NCBI GenBank assembly: GCA_022496805.1
Contig: CM040100.1
Span: forward strand, 14,537,009 to 14,601,008
Source of the DNA: Pohlia nutans
Taxonomy: Eukaryota; Streptophyta; Bryopsida; Bryales; Mniaceae
DNA: 64,000 nt
Direction of reading: 5' to 3'
Shown: positions 22,322 through 33,943 of the stretch, one piece after another
How positions within the stretch are numbered: position 1 is the stretch's first letter
How the letters are laid out: each line of letters opens with the position of its first letter
The notes under the pieces: model-generated
Told to the model about the DNA's origin: nothing
Databases searched by the model: none
The model's input: only the letters and a program-made list of their open reading frames with translations
Position numbers and translations under genes: made by a program

Positions 22322-24686
22322 TTGACTATGGAATTGTTTAGCTTGACTTATCATGTTCCAGTGGATAATATAATAATATTCAAAACCATGATCTGAAGAG
22401 TTCCCAGTTCAATTCTATGTCCAACTTCACTCAACATAAACTATCTATAAAAGTTAGACACATTTTTATCCTAGAAGAGTCCACATCTAATTCTGACAAG
22501 TAAATTGTAGGTCTACATGCCTTAAGTTAATCCTACAGAAATTATCCTTATTATAGATGTATAAATTTCACGTCACACTCATCGTGTTATAAAAAATGTC
22601 TTGAAAACTTGAACGAACAAACTCTCAATGCATGCAAATTCGTTGGTCTCCATTAGTCAAAATGTTTCAAATCCAAGCATGAGGAGAGAGAGAAGATAAA
22701 AGATAAAGAAAATGATAAAGTAAAAGATGAGGCTGGGCTGTCGCGGCTTCTTTTCTTTAGGGTTTCGTCGTCGTCGTCGTCGTCGTCGTCCTCCTGGGTG
22801 GGGGTGTACATGCCGAGCAGGGCGACTGGAGCTACCCTTTTCGCAGCTGCATCTCCAGCTCTCGCAGCAGCTCTGCTGTAAGTGAGTAACTCGTTCTTCT
22901 CGCAACCCGAGTGCCAAAGCACGTCACCATGAAGGAAAGCGATGTGCAGATGATGCTGGCTGCCGACGTGCACCTCGGCACCAAGAACTGCGACTACCAG
23001 ATGGAGCGCTACGTCTGGAAGCGCCGCAACGACGGTGAGTGAGCCAACCAGTAATTAGGGTTTGGTGTTTTGGCCGGCATTTGGTCATAACTTCCCTTCC
23101 TTCCACGGATGAAATGGGGTGGCTGGCTAGCTGCTCTCTCTCTCTCTTTTGATTTCCACTCCGAAATCCGGGGCGCTCCGGCACTGTCTGTCCATAAATG
23201 TTGTTGTTCATTTCGTGTCCTGACGCCCTTCCTTCCTTCATTCCTTCCGGGCGGGCGTCTCGTTGACATTGCAGGCATTTTCATTATCAACGTGGGCAAG
23301 ACGTACGAGAAGCTGGAGTTGGCCGCGAGGGTGATTGCCGCCATCGAGAACCCGCAGGACATCATCGTGCAGTCGGCGAGGCCGTACGGGCAGCGCGCGG
23401 TGCTGAAGTTCGCGCAGTACACGGGATGCCAGGCCATCGCCGGAAGGCACACGCCCGGTACCTTCACGAATCAGCTGCAGAACACGTTTTGCGAGCCGCG
23501 TCTGCTGATCTTGACGGACCCCCGGACGGACCACCAGGTGCGGTTTTGAGCGGAGAAGGACATCATCATGCGCGTCTTTATTAGGGTTTTGTAGAGGGCG
23601 TGAGGGAGAGGAGTTGTTGTGGGTGGAATTCGAGTGGCAATTGGAGGATTGGAAGTGTTTTAGGTCAGAGAAGGAGGGACGTGGATGGGGTGATACACTT
23701 GCTGACTCCACATGGATTGGATGCTTGAATGGTTGCGCAGCCCATCATGGAGGCCGCTTTGGGTAACATTCCCGTGATCGCGTTCTGCGACACAGACTCT
23801 CCGATGCGGTACGTGGACATCGCCATCCCGGCGAACAACAAGGGCAAGCACAGCATCGGCGCCCTGTTCTGGCTGCTGGCGCGCATGGTGTTGCAGATGC
23901 GGGGCACCATCTCCGCGGCCCAGCCGTGGGACGTGATGGTAAGTCCTGAATTGTGTGACAGCAGTTCCGTGAATCGAAGAACCGTGTTCTTCCGATATCT
24001 GGTTCAGTAATAACATGAATTGTTTTTGACGTTTTTCAATCTTGGTGGATGCACTTTGCAGCTAAAGAAGAGAGTTTTTGAAACAGTGTTTGAAGAGTAA
24101 TGAGGAAAATGCAATTTATGGCAATTGAAAGATGGAAAAGAACAGGGAGAGTCTGTTTTGGATAACAATGGAGTGGTAGAGGAATGTAATTGGTAGCGGG
24201 ATGGGGGTGACGGAGAGGCAAGAGGAGAGGAGGTGTTTTTGTGCTTTTGAGTGTGGACGGGCGAGTTGATATTTGGGGTGGTTTGTGTTGGGGCAGGTGG
24301 ATCTGTTCTTCTACAGGGAGCCGGAAGAGAGCAAGGACCGTGACGAGGAGGAAGGAGCAGCCCCGGAATTTGCAGCTGTGGAGTACACAGCTCCGGCGCT
24401 TGCTCTGGGAGGGGATGCCCAGTGGGGCCCCGAGGCCGCGGAGGCAGGTCAGTGGGAGACGGATGCCGCTGCGGTGCCGGCGGGTGTGCCAGCTGCTGCA
24501 GAGTGGGCGACGACTGGCGCGGCTCCCGCTGCTGCCGGTTGGGACGTGGGGGCTGCTCCGGGCGCTCCTGCAGGTTGGGACACCGCTGCTCCAGCAGTGG
24601 CTCCACCGGTGGGGTGGGAACCTGCAGCTCTGTAAGGACGACCAGGAGAGATGGCTGGATTGGAATGCCTCTGAATTCGTTTATTC
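22322..24686 (+). repeat. Right arm of the 2365-bp inverted duplication
   Basis: Reverse complement of 17469-19833 (coordinate sum 42155). The inner edge follows a tandem copy of GTGTCAACTACTTGA; the outer edge lies 51 bp after the RPSA stop. Confidence 0.95.
22929..24635 (+). CDS. RPSA: 40S ribosomal protein SA (uS2), right copy
   Basis: Exons 22929-23034, 23275-23537, 23741-23938 and 24297-24635 give the same 301-residue protein as the left copy. Splice phases are 1, 0 and 0, with clean donors (GACG|GTGAGT, CAG|GTGCGG, ATG|GTAAGT). The start ATG follows CACC, a good plant context. The flank downstream of this copy continues beyond the arm, and I cannot tell which copy is ancestral. The C-terminal Trp-containing repeats are typical of eukaryotic RPSA. 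The protein works in the cytoplasmic small subunit. Two intact, identical copies imply doubled dosage if both are expressed. Confidence 0.96.
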
Positions 24687-25220
24687 TGGTACTTGGTTAG
24701 GAAAGTTTTGCGCATATTTAGCCATAGTGATGGTACCATGTGCTCTATTGATTTGGAGTGACCATATTTGGTTCTGGAAATTGAGAAATTCGGTCTTCAA
24801 GTTTGCTTGAGCAGTTTGTTGGTTATTTATTTTTGATGGCGGTGATTTTGTTTTGTTATTCAGTAGATGTATGGCACTTTAGTTTTTTTTCAGTATGGGA
24901 GCAGTGGTACGTTTGCATTGTCTGTCCTATCGCTGGGGTATTGATCTTTTGGGTTCTTGGTTGTGATGTGCTCTCTGGTTGTACCGTGTCGAACTCATTT
25001 TGATCGATTGTTTTAATTGAGGTCGTGTATATTTAGGTCTTGAATTGGTGTGGTTGAGAACTTTCTAATTCTCTTGCGGTTGGCATGGTTGGTTGTCACA
25101 TCGAAGGAATCTTTTCTCTCTTTAGCCTCATTGTGTGCATCGTAGTTTCAGTTCCCATGGGTTTCACGGTTTTTGGGTCCTGGAGACTCTGGAACAACGG
25201 TATCATTGCGGCATATTTTA

Positions 25221-25275
25221 GTTAACCTCTAAAGTACCGAGGAACCCAAATTGGGCGTCATGGTTTTGTAAGTGA
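25221..25275 (+). mobile_element. Family C MITE fragment (C6)
   Basis: TTAACCTCTAAAG followed by AACCCAAATTGGGCGTCATG resembles the inverted terminal part of family C (CCCCTAAAGG, GCCCAAGTTGGGCCTCATG). Only about 55 bp match. Confidence 0.45.
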
Positions 25276-25751
25276 TTTTGAGAATGTGTTTTGTTTTAAC
25301 CTACACATGCAATGTTACTCACTGATTTCGGGGTTATAAATGTGGGTCTCATTTGAGCTTGTATATCAATTTATGTTGTCATTTGAAAGTCTTGAATTCT
25401 TCGTCCTTGCGTAGCCACTGCATGGGAGTTTGTCGAATCACTTGAACAGGATCAGCAGGCGCATCTAGTCAGTGTCCAGAGTGGCCCACAGTTATTGCAA
25501 GCTTGAGCGCTGTGAATGTATGGGCTTGGATGACACTCCCCACTTCTGCTTGGCTTGTTGTGATTGTATTGTTGAGCAATTTGTTTCCAAACTGCCTCTT
25601 TTTGCTGTCCATTCTCTTGAATTGAATCTTGAGCAATGTAAAAAACTCTATGATATACATGTCACCCTTCCTTCTTTGGTGGAGTTTTCTCATTGATAGT
25701 GCGGGAAATGGCTGTTGCCATCGTCAACAAGATTTGCAAGTACCAAGCAAT

Positions 25752-25975
25752 GTATGGGGAGATCCGGCAGCTAGTGTAAAATCTGTCGAATGGATTTGCC
25801 AAATCACTGGTTGAAACTCATAGTTTCAGGGTAAAATCTGGATAAAATATGTGATACTTGGGTGCTACCTAGGTGACACATAGGTAATAACTGGATGGGT
25901 TCTTATTTAAAACCAGTTGCTTTTGGAAAATATTGAATTTTTGTTGATTCCCTAGGAGAACTCCCTGTTTAGTGG
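25752..25975 (+). repeat. Family E dispersed repeat, copy 2
   Basis: It matches 10390-10605. The left end is GGGGAGATCC and the right end AGGAGAACTCCC, which are roughly inverted, so this may be a small non-autonomous element. Confidence 0.55.
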
Positions 25976-27179
25976 TACCAAGTGCTATTGTAGTCTCTAC
26001 AAGTCTTGTTAGGAAGTTGTTTCATTGAGGTCGTTGTTATGTGTAGAATAGTACTAAATAAACCGTGTAGAAGTTGCATAACATAATAGAGCAATGGGAG
26101 CTAACATTTTTTTGCAACAAGAGCACAATCTACTGTAGTTACAATTAGAAACTAAGTTTATGTGGCAATGACTGGGTAGTACCGAATTCATGGGATACAC
26201 TAATGGCAATCCTTCATTATTTAGAAAAGTGGATATAAGTGAAAATTCTATTTCGATTCAATTTTCAAAAGGGTGTTCCATTGCACTATTCTATTATGCT
26301 ATGTTGGGTGTACAATCATATTATTCTACTTAATATAAGTGAGCTAAAAATAACACCTTGAACCGGTTAGAGCTTAGAGTGTTTTCTGAGAAGAGCCTCG
26401 TTTTTTGAGATTTTTGGAAATTGTTCTAATTTTTGGCAGCATAGAATGTTATTGTTAGACTACAATAGAAAAGATTTAGTGGTATATGACATAGATTATA
26501 ACAAGTTTTGGAGATGTTTTCATGTTGCAATTGCAAAATCACAAGACTTTGGCTGGGGACTTTGGTTGTTGTGATTGTAATGACTATCGGGAAAGCTCTC
26601 GTAAACCTTGATTATTTAATTTTATTAAATGTGTTATAAGCTAAAGAGAATTTTAAGTTTTTGCAATTGATTAACAATTTGTTTTTTTGCATATTTAACC
26701 CCTAAGCTCTCGAGAGACCATCTTTTGGTTGCTACCCGTTTTTAACGGGTTGCCTTGAACAAAAAAAAAAAAGTTTTTGGAATTTATTTTTTATTTTTTA
26801 TAATACTAAATCAAGTTTACTTTCTAAGGCAATTTGAATTTTTTCAATTCAAGTTAAACTCCACCGGGGAGAAATTTTCAAAGTGGATCACCTCAACATT
26901 GTCTTAGTGTTATAGAATTTGCTATTTGGAGAAAGTATTGATGTCCCCGCCATCATTTCTTTTATTTTTTATGAAGTTTACAATAGATGAACCAATTTCA
27001 ACTAATCATGCTAAATTTTGAACTCTAGAAGTGAAAATTATAACTTATACAATTTTTCAAAGGTTAATTCTCTTGAATTCATTAAATAAAGATCTAAAGG
27101 TTTTTTTTGGAAGTTTGATCATATGAATAATTTGTAGAGATGATGCCCTGCATTTTGTCTATAGAACCAAAATTCATCA

Positions 27180-27520
27180 AACATATAGAAGACACATATC
27201 CTAACACATCTGAACACACAATTCGCTATTTACGCACTTGACTATATAATCATGCACTTGGTCCCCAAACGCATAAATTTTTTTGTCTAACTTTTTTAAA
27301 AAAAAAACGACGATTATTATCTTTCTTCAATCCCTTACAATGTAAACAAACAATTATTTTAATTATTTTTTATCTTTTATTTTATCTTTTAATTGATCTT
27401 TTCTTTATATCTTGATTTCTTTCATGTCTTTGTTCTTGTCTTCCTTCTTGTCTTTTTCTTTCTTCTACTTTTTCTTCAGTTGTGGCTGCTGAACCCTAAA
27501 CAATGGGAGCAAAGCAAATA
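27180..27520 (+). repeat. Family D repeat, single arm copy
   Basis: It carries CACAATTCGCTATTTA and the T-rich CTTGTCTTCCTTCTTGTC stretch, ending CTGCTGAACCCTAAACAATG. The same module forms both arms of the fold-back element at 30450-33939. Confidence 0.55.
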
Positions 27521-27929
27521 TAAATATTCCCCTAAGTAAAAAAGATCGTGGACAACTACGGCTTCTAACAAGGGAATCCAAATCTCAATCCCTTGTATAA
27601 AATAATTCATAACATAATAGTCACAAGAGAACCAAAATAAAATGCAATTACAAACAACTATAATCTCATCATTTGAACTCATCAATAGACATGTACTGTT
27701 GGTTGGCAAAGACTAATTTATTTACATGTCCCAAACCATATGACCGCTGGCCACATTCTTGATATCGACAAAAAGCTTTCGATGAGAAGAGGTGCTCTAA
27801 AGTCAATTTGTAACTTTTTGACCTACTATGTAGATGTTATGGATTTTAATTGAACTTTGTCACCATAAGTTCAATTAAATTACGGATAAATCATTCTTAA
27901 CTTTTTTTTAAACAAAATTGTTTAAAATT

Positions 27930-28430
27930 TTCAAACTTAAAATTTACCAAGATTTAGTCTTGTAATATACAAATAGATGACCATGAAATAAATAAATAAT
28001 AATATTTAAAATAGTAATTATGAATATGTTATTCTATAAATAACACAATTTTTATTTTGAAAAATTCAATCTTATGCTTTTACAACTTTCAATCTTGTGA
28101 TACATATAGACGATCAAAAAATAAATATATAAAATTTATTCAATTTAAAAAATTAAATTATGGAAGAATTATTATAAAAATAGCTTAAATTTTATTTTAG
28201 AAAATTCAATCTTATGTTTTACAAGTTTTAGTCTTGTGATATACATATAGATAACCACAAGGAAATAAATACAACATACTCAAATCTCTTAAAATTAAAT
28301 TATGGATAAATTATTATAAAAATAACATATTTTTTTAGAAGATTCAATCTTATGATTTTACAAGTTTTAATCTTGTAATATGCAAATAGATGATCACAAA
28401 ATAAATATATAAAAAGTATTCAATTAAAAA
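27930..28430 (+). repeat. Degenerate tandem repeat, period about 135-142 bp
   Basis: About four units repeat the words CAATCTTATG, TTTTACAAGTTTTA(A/G)TCTTG and AAATTATGGATAAATTATTATA. The last of these words also starts the duplicated block found at 28660 and 29760. Confidence 0.6.
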
Positions 28431-28461
28431 AAAATTCCTGCTTTCAGTAATAGCAACAAGT

Positions 28462-29838
28462 TTCTTCAATTGTTTGATTGTTTCTGTGATCTGTTGGTGA
28501 GTTTCTCCAATTGCTTGATTGTTTTTGTGATGTGTTGGTGTGTGCGTCTTTTTTTCCAAACCACATCCAATGGGAGGCTTGCATGGTAGTCTAGCATAAG
28601 ACAGACAATCTTTGTAAACTCCAATTCATCTTCAAGTAGGCGGACTCCTATGTGGCTAAATTTAAACTATGGATAAAATATTATAAAAATAACATAAAAA
28701 TTAAAAACATGGTTAAATCACGGGGTACACTTGGGCCAATCCTGCCTTCCTATCTTTTTTTCCACTCCAAAGATGGTTAGTGTAACCGCTCCTCGAGTCA
28801 CAAAGGCCTCACCCCCATCATCTCCACGGTTCGATAAAAACTCTCCCCTCTCTCGGGCCCCCAATACCTCCTTTCCACATGCCTTGAAAAAGACATCTAG
28901 AATGAGGTCCGAAAAGGCACGCAAGGCATTGCACATGCCTTGGTGTACAAACAAATCGGAGACATCTAACCGGTCCTCCAAATTCTTCGACTTCTTGGTA
29001 ATGTCTCTGAGCAAGGCCTCTATGTTTGAAATCTTGGCCTGTAACCCACCTATCACGTCTTCCTCAACTACGCTCTCCAGATACACGGTTTGTTGTGAAG
29101 AAAACGTCTCCACTCTCTTATCAAGAGGACCGACAACAACCTGTGCATCCCGACCAGCTACGATTCTCCGCACATCACTAGAGTCGAGTTTGGTAACAAC
29201 TCCTCTGTTAGACTGTCGAGAGAACTCCAAACTCCTGTGTTTCTTCGGAGTATCTTCCCGCTTACGCTTAGAAGAACTTCCACCACCACCGCTCTTCTTC
29301 TTCCACTCCATCTTGAAAGGTGATGAAAAAGCCATACTCTGAAAAATTCAACCATACTCTCCACAATGTCAATTTCATACCCACAATATTGCAAAATTTG
29401 CACTTGCACAGATTACAAGAGGCTCCAACAGCCTCGCTCTTCACCTACTTAATGCACCTGATAAACGGGCAAGAGACATCAAGACAACACTTCTATCCTC
29501 ACAAACCTCTGCCTCCTCCAAACCTCCGCTGCCGAATTGCACACGACAACCTCCAAGTTTGCTTGATGGTTTGATTGTTTCTGTGATGTGTTGGTGAGTT
29601 TCTCCAATTTCTTGATCGTTTTTGTGATATGTTGGTGTGTGCGTCTTTTTTTCTAAACCACATCCAATGGGAGGCTTGCATGGTAGTCTAGCTTAAGGCA
29701 GACAATCCTTGTAAACTCCAATTCATCTTCAAGTAGGTGGACTCCTATGTGGCTAAATTTAAACTATGGATAAACTATTATAAAAATAACATAAAAATTA
29801 AAAACATGGTTAAATCACGGGGCACACTTGGGCCAATG
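28462..29838 (+). repeat. Direct repeat of about 280 bp around a coiled-coil ORF
   Basis: 28462-28743 and about 29562-29838 are near-identical (GTTTGATTGTTTCTGTGAT, CACATCCAATGGGAGGCTTG, CATGGTTAAATCACGGGG, CTTGGGCCAATG). The spacing makes a 1.1-kb unit that contains the minus-strand ORF at 28718-29335, followed by the start of a second unit. Confidence 0.75.
28718..29335 (-). CDS. Unrecognised 205-residue protein with coiled coil
   Basis: A single open frame with codon choice that looks coding. The N-terminus is basic and low-complexity (WKKKSGGGGSSSKRKRED), suggesting a nuclear signal. Around residues 95-125 lies a coiled-coil-like segment (GLQAKISNIEALLRDITKKS), and a further mixed segment has NALRAFSDLILDVFFKACGK. 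No catalytic motif is seen and I do not know the family. The last dozen residues are read from one copy of the flanking 280-bp direct repeat, so the 3' end may be set by that repeat. It may be a lineage-specific gene or part of a non-autonomous transposon. No intron was found. Confidence 0.45.
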   Translation of the reverse strand: MAFSSPFKMEWKKKSGGGGSSSKRKREDTPKKHRSLEFSRQSNRGVVTKLDSSDVRRIVAGRDAQVVVGPLDKRVETFSSQQTVYLESVVEEDVIGGLQAKISNIEALLRDITKKSKNLEDRLDVSDLFVHQGMCNALRAFSDLILDVFFKACGKEVLGARERGEFLSNRGDDGGEAFVTRGAVTLTIFGVEKKIGRQDWPKCTP

Positions 29839-29987
29839 GCACAAGACCACATTAATGTATCACGAAAAAAATGTCATTTCAAATTTCCATGTTAACCCCT
29901 AAACGGTTAAGACATTTCTTACTTCACTTCAATTCTTTGTTGTCTTGTTTGTTGTCTATAATTTGATGAATTATACCTTCTTCGCAG

Positions 29988-30263
29988 AAATTCGTCGAGG
30001 AGAGGAGGTTTCTCTTCGTGGTGATGGGCACCATGCTAGGTGCAGGCGTGACAGCGAATCAAGTGGGGACGCACCACCAAGTCGCGACCGTCAACGCGCG
30101 TTTGGAGGCCATAGAGGACGTGATGAAGATGGGGTTTAAAACAACGGACACAACGATTAAAGCATCGGAGACAAAGCTTGATAATACCTTGCAGCATGAG
30201 CAGCTCAAGGCTACCGTGGAAGCATTGAAGAAGTCATTAGAAGAGATTAAAGCCCGCATGTGA
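29988..30263 (+). CDS. 3' exon of a small protein: hydrophobic segment plus coiled coil
   Basis: A possible exon begins after the acceptor CTTCTTCGCAG (ending at 29987) and stays open for 91 codons to TGA at 30261-30263. It encodes a charged start, a hydrophobic segment (FLFVVMGTMLGAGVTANQ), then a helical, charged region (NARLEAIEDVMKMG, LKATVEALKKSLEEIKARM) that looks like a coiled coil. A methionine inside the hydrophobic segment (30024) could alternatively start a shorter protein. I found no upstream exon. It has better codon usage than its surroundings, but its identity is unknown. Confidence 0.4.
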   Translation, partial: KFVEERRFLFVVMGTMLGAGVTANQVGTHHQVATVNARLEAIEDVMKMGFKTTDTTIKASETKLDNTLQHEQLKATVEALKKSLEEIKARM

Positions 30264-30667
30264 ATTATTGTAATGGAGACTTTAATACAATTTGCATGGG
30301 ATTGAGCAGTATAAGTTGAGTGCAGTATTCTGTGTTTTACTTTGGTTCGCATGTTCCACTCCGGAACTTAGTCAAATAATCACTTATTCCATGTGTAAAA
30401 TGTCATGTGCGAACAGACACACAAAAAACACCCTTCTTCCTTATTACATAGATAACTATTTTAATTATTTTTTATTCTTATCTTTATCTTTTCTTTTTTA
30501 TCTTGATTTCTTTCTTGTCTTCTTTCTTGTCTCCCTTTTGTCCTCTTCTTGTCTTCCTTTTGTCTTTCATTTTGTCTTCCTCTTTGTCTTCCTTCTTGTC
30601 TTTTTTTCTTCTACTTTTTCTTCAGTTGTGGCTGCTGAACCCTAAACAATGGGAGCAAAGCAAGAAA

Positions 30668-31320
<653 letters not shown>

Positions 31321-31745
31321 ATATATTTATTGAAAAATTTCTATTTTTTAGCCTCTGAGGTGCGCGGCCGCGCACCCAATGAGCCTCCCATCTCTCTTCT
31401 CTTTCTTCATCTCCTTCCGCTCTCCTTATATACAGTGGTTAGCAAAAGTGTTTGGACAGTAATGACAATCTCAGTTTAGTAGTAACACTTGTCAAGTTTG
31501 GTAGGTAGGTGCTGATTTTTTCAGCTAATTATAACTAAAGAGCCATTTGTAAACTAGAAAGAGTACTATCATTGACATTGAGCCACTTGCAAGTGCAGCA
31601 GTTCATGATGTGTCAATCATAGGTGTTCGATTCATTATGCACACAAGTTGTGCATCTAAAAAATCTTGAGAATCAACATGTATTTATGGAGACCTCTTGC
31701 ATTTCAAGATTCATTGTGATTGAGTAAGATTGCTCTTGATTAGCT

Positions 31746-32945
31746 ATGGCTCCTAGAAGGTCTCTTGCTGAACGTGAGTTAGTTCTTCAGATGCATGAGA
31801 GAGGGAATTTGTACTCTGAAATTTCAGCGGTTCTAGGCATCTCTCGAAGCACTTGCCATGCTATTGTGCGGAGGTTTGCAATGAGAGGTCATTTGAGAGA
31901 TGCTCCTTCACAAGCACTACTAGAAAATCCAACTGTTCTGTTGATTCGGTCGCGTTGATACGGTCGCGTTTTTGTCCAAATCAACATATTTTTGTTCAAA
32001 TCAACAGATTTCTGTCCAAATCAACAGAAAAATGTCCTGCATCAACGCGACTGAATCAACAGAACAGTTGGATTTTCTAGTAGTGAAGGGAGACCTCGAA
32101 TTCTTGATGAATGTGGTGATTGTGAGGTTGTAAGGTTGTTGAATGCACCATCTAATGATACAACTGCAGCAATGGGTAGAGAAATGTGATCTCAAGGATT
32201 GGATTTGAGTGATGATACAATTAGAAGATGTCTTCAGAGGCAAGGATTGAGAGCACGAGTGAAAACTAAGAAGTTGTTCTTGTCAAAGAAGCACAAAGCA
32301 CGTTGATATGCATGGGCAAAGAAGTGTAGGCATGCAAGTTGGATGGATTGGAGTTATGTGGTTTTTTCAAATGAGTCAAAATTCAATTTGTTTGGCTTAG
32401 ATGGGAGGCAATATTGTTGGAGGAAGAGAGGAGAGCATCTTTTAGATCAGCATGTGCAACCTACTATCAAATTTGGGGGTGGAAACATTATGGTTTGGGG
32501 ATGTATGACTTGGGAGGGAGTTGGCAACCTTCGTCTTATAGAAGGGAACATGGATAAGTTTGTGTATCGTGAAATTTTGGAGATGGAGCTCATGAATACT
32601 ATACACATGCATGATTTAGGAGAGGAGAATGTTATTTTTCAGCACGACAATGATCCCAAGCATACTTCTAAGTATGTTACAGATTGGTTGTTAGCACAAG
32701 AGTTTCAACTAATTTGGCATCTGGCTCAATCTCCTGACTTGAATCCTATAGAACACCTTTGGAATGAAGTAGATCGTCGTATGAGAATGTCGGAGAAGAA
32801 ACCCACTAACAAAAAGGATTTGTGGGAGAAATTGCAAGAAATTTGGTATAGCATTGAGATTGATACCGTGAGGAAATTGATCATGTCTATGCCTGAGAGA
32901 GCTGCAAATGTTTATCAAGCAAAAGGTGGCTATACACGATGGTAG
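31746..32945 (+). pseudogene. Tc1/mariner transposase, inactivated
   Basis: The N-terminal helix-turn-helix region (LAERELVLQMHERG, ISAVLGISRSTCHAIVRRF) is followed by a 171-bp MITE at 31915-32085. After that come the second DNA-binding region and the catalytic core. Two TGA codons interrupt the frame beyond the MITE: after GREM near 32188 and in the stretch before YAWAKK near 32304. The catalytic part reads VVFSNESKFNLFG, QHDNDPKHTS and DLNPIEHLWNEV. The usual first acidic residue (FSDE in active relatives) is Asn here; the second Asp and the Glu 34 residues later are kept. The element is therefore a DD34E Tc1-type relic that cannot make active enzyme. Confidence 0.88.
31915..32085. mobile_element. 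CACTA-type MITE inside the transposase
   Basis: It starts CACTACTAGAAAATCCAACT and ends with the inverted complement, finishing TTTTCTAGTAGTG. The trinucleotide AAG is duplicated on both sides (31912-31914 and 32086-32088), as expected for CACTA (EnSpm) elements. The centre has four near-repeats of CAAATCAACA. It has no coding capacity. Confidence 0.85.
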
Positions 32946-33474
32946 TCATTATGATTGTACATTCAAGTTTTTAGGTAGTCATCATGATTCTACATTCAAG
33001 TTTTTAGCTTGATTTTGTAGCTCATGGCTTTGTTTCCAATGTAAATAGATAACCACTTCACTTTTTGCATAAAGAATTGGACACCCACATCATGTGTTTT
33101 ATTTTTGATTGATTTCTTGATTGACATTTTTGATTATGAATGTTATGTTACATGTTTTTTGTAACCATGTGATTGTATGTATAAATTTTTACAACTTGAA
33201 TGTGAGTTATGTAGGAAAACTAGCTCATATTGGAAGTGGAAGCGTCTTGTCCGAACACTTCTGCTGACCACTGTATATAAGGGGAGAGGAGAGAGGGGAG
33301 AGTGAATGGGAGAAACCCTCTCCTCTCCCCTATATATATGAGGAGAGGGGAGGGAGATGGAGAGGGAGATGATAGGGAGATGAAGATGGAGATGAAGATG
33401 GAGATGAGGGAGATGGGAGGGTCTTTGGGTGCGCAGCCGCGCACCCCAGAGGCTAAAAATAGAAAATTTTCAAA

Positions 33475-33486
33475 AATAAAAAAAAT

Positions 33487-33519
<33 letters not shown>

Positions 33520-33537
33520 AAATAAAAATAAAAATAA

Positions 33538-33577
<40 letters not shown>
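33475..33577. repeat. (AAAAT)n followed by (AT)n
   Basis: A simple repeat in the right arm of the fold-back element. It takes the place that the (AAAT)n array has in the left arm. Confidence 0.85.
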
Positions 33578-33579
<2 letters not shown>

Positions 33580-33943
33580 TGCCTTGCTCCCATTGTTTAG
33601 GGTTCAGCAGCCACAACTGAAGAAAAAGTAGAAAAAAAAAGACAAGAAGAGAGACAAGAGGGAGACAAGAAAGAAGACAAGAAAGAAATCAAGATAAAAA
33701 AGAAAAGATAAAAGATGAGATAAAGATAAGAATAAAAAATAATTAAAATATTTATTTGTTTACAATTTAAGTGATTGTAGAAAGACAACATTGATGTTTT
33801 TTAGAGAACTTTTTAACCAATTTTTTTTAAAGTCAAATATGCTTATTAAATGAGCGCACTTGGCCAAGTGCATAAATAGCGAATTGCGTGTATTATAACA
33901 CATCTATGTTTTGTTCAATACCCCTTGGGCTTTTGGGGGTTAA

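Larger units (their letters stand above)
24687..27179. other. Gene-free region with repeat fragments
   Basis: No exon is supported. It contains a family C fragment near 25221, the family E repeat at 25752-25975 and, at 26695, TTAA followed by CCCCTAAGCTC, a possible TTAA-type end without a clear partner. The rest is AT-rich. Confidence 0.35.
31433..33273 (+). mobile_element. Tc1-type (DD34E) transposon, defective
   Basis: The left end CAGTGGTTAGCAAAAGTG and the right end CACTTCTGCTGACCACTG are inverted repeats. TA lies on both sides (31431-31432 and 33274-33275). The 1841-bp element holds one transposase gene, broken by stops and by a nested MITE. It sits in the axis of a fold-back element. 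Confidence 0.85.
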
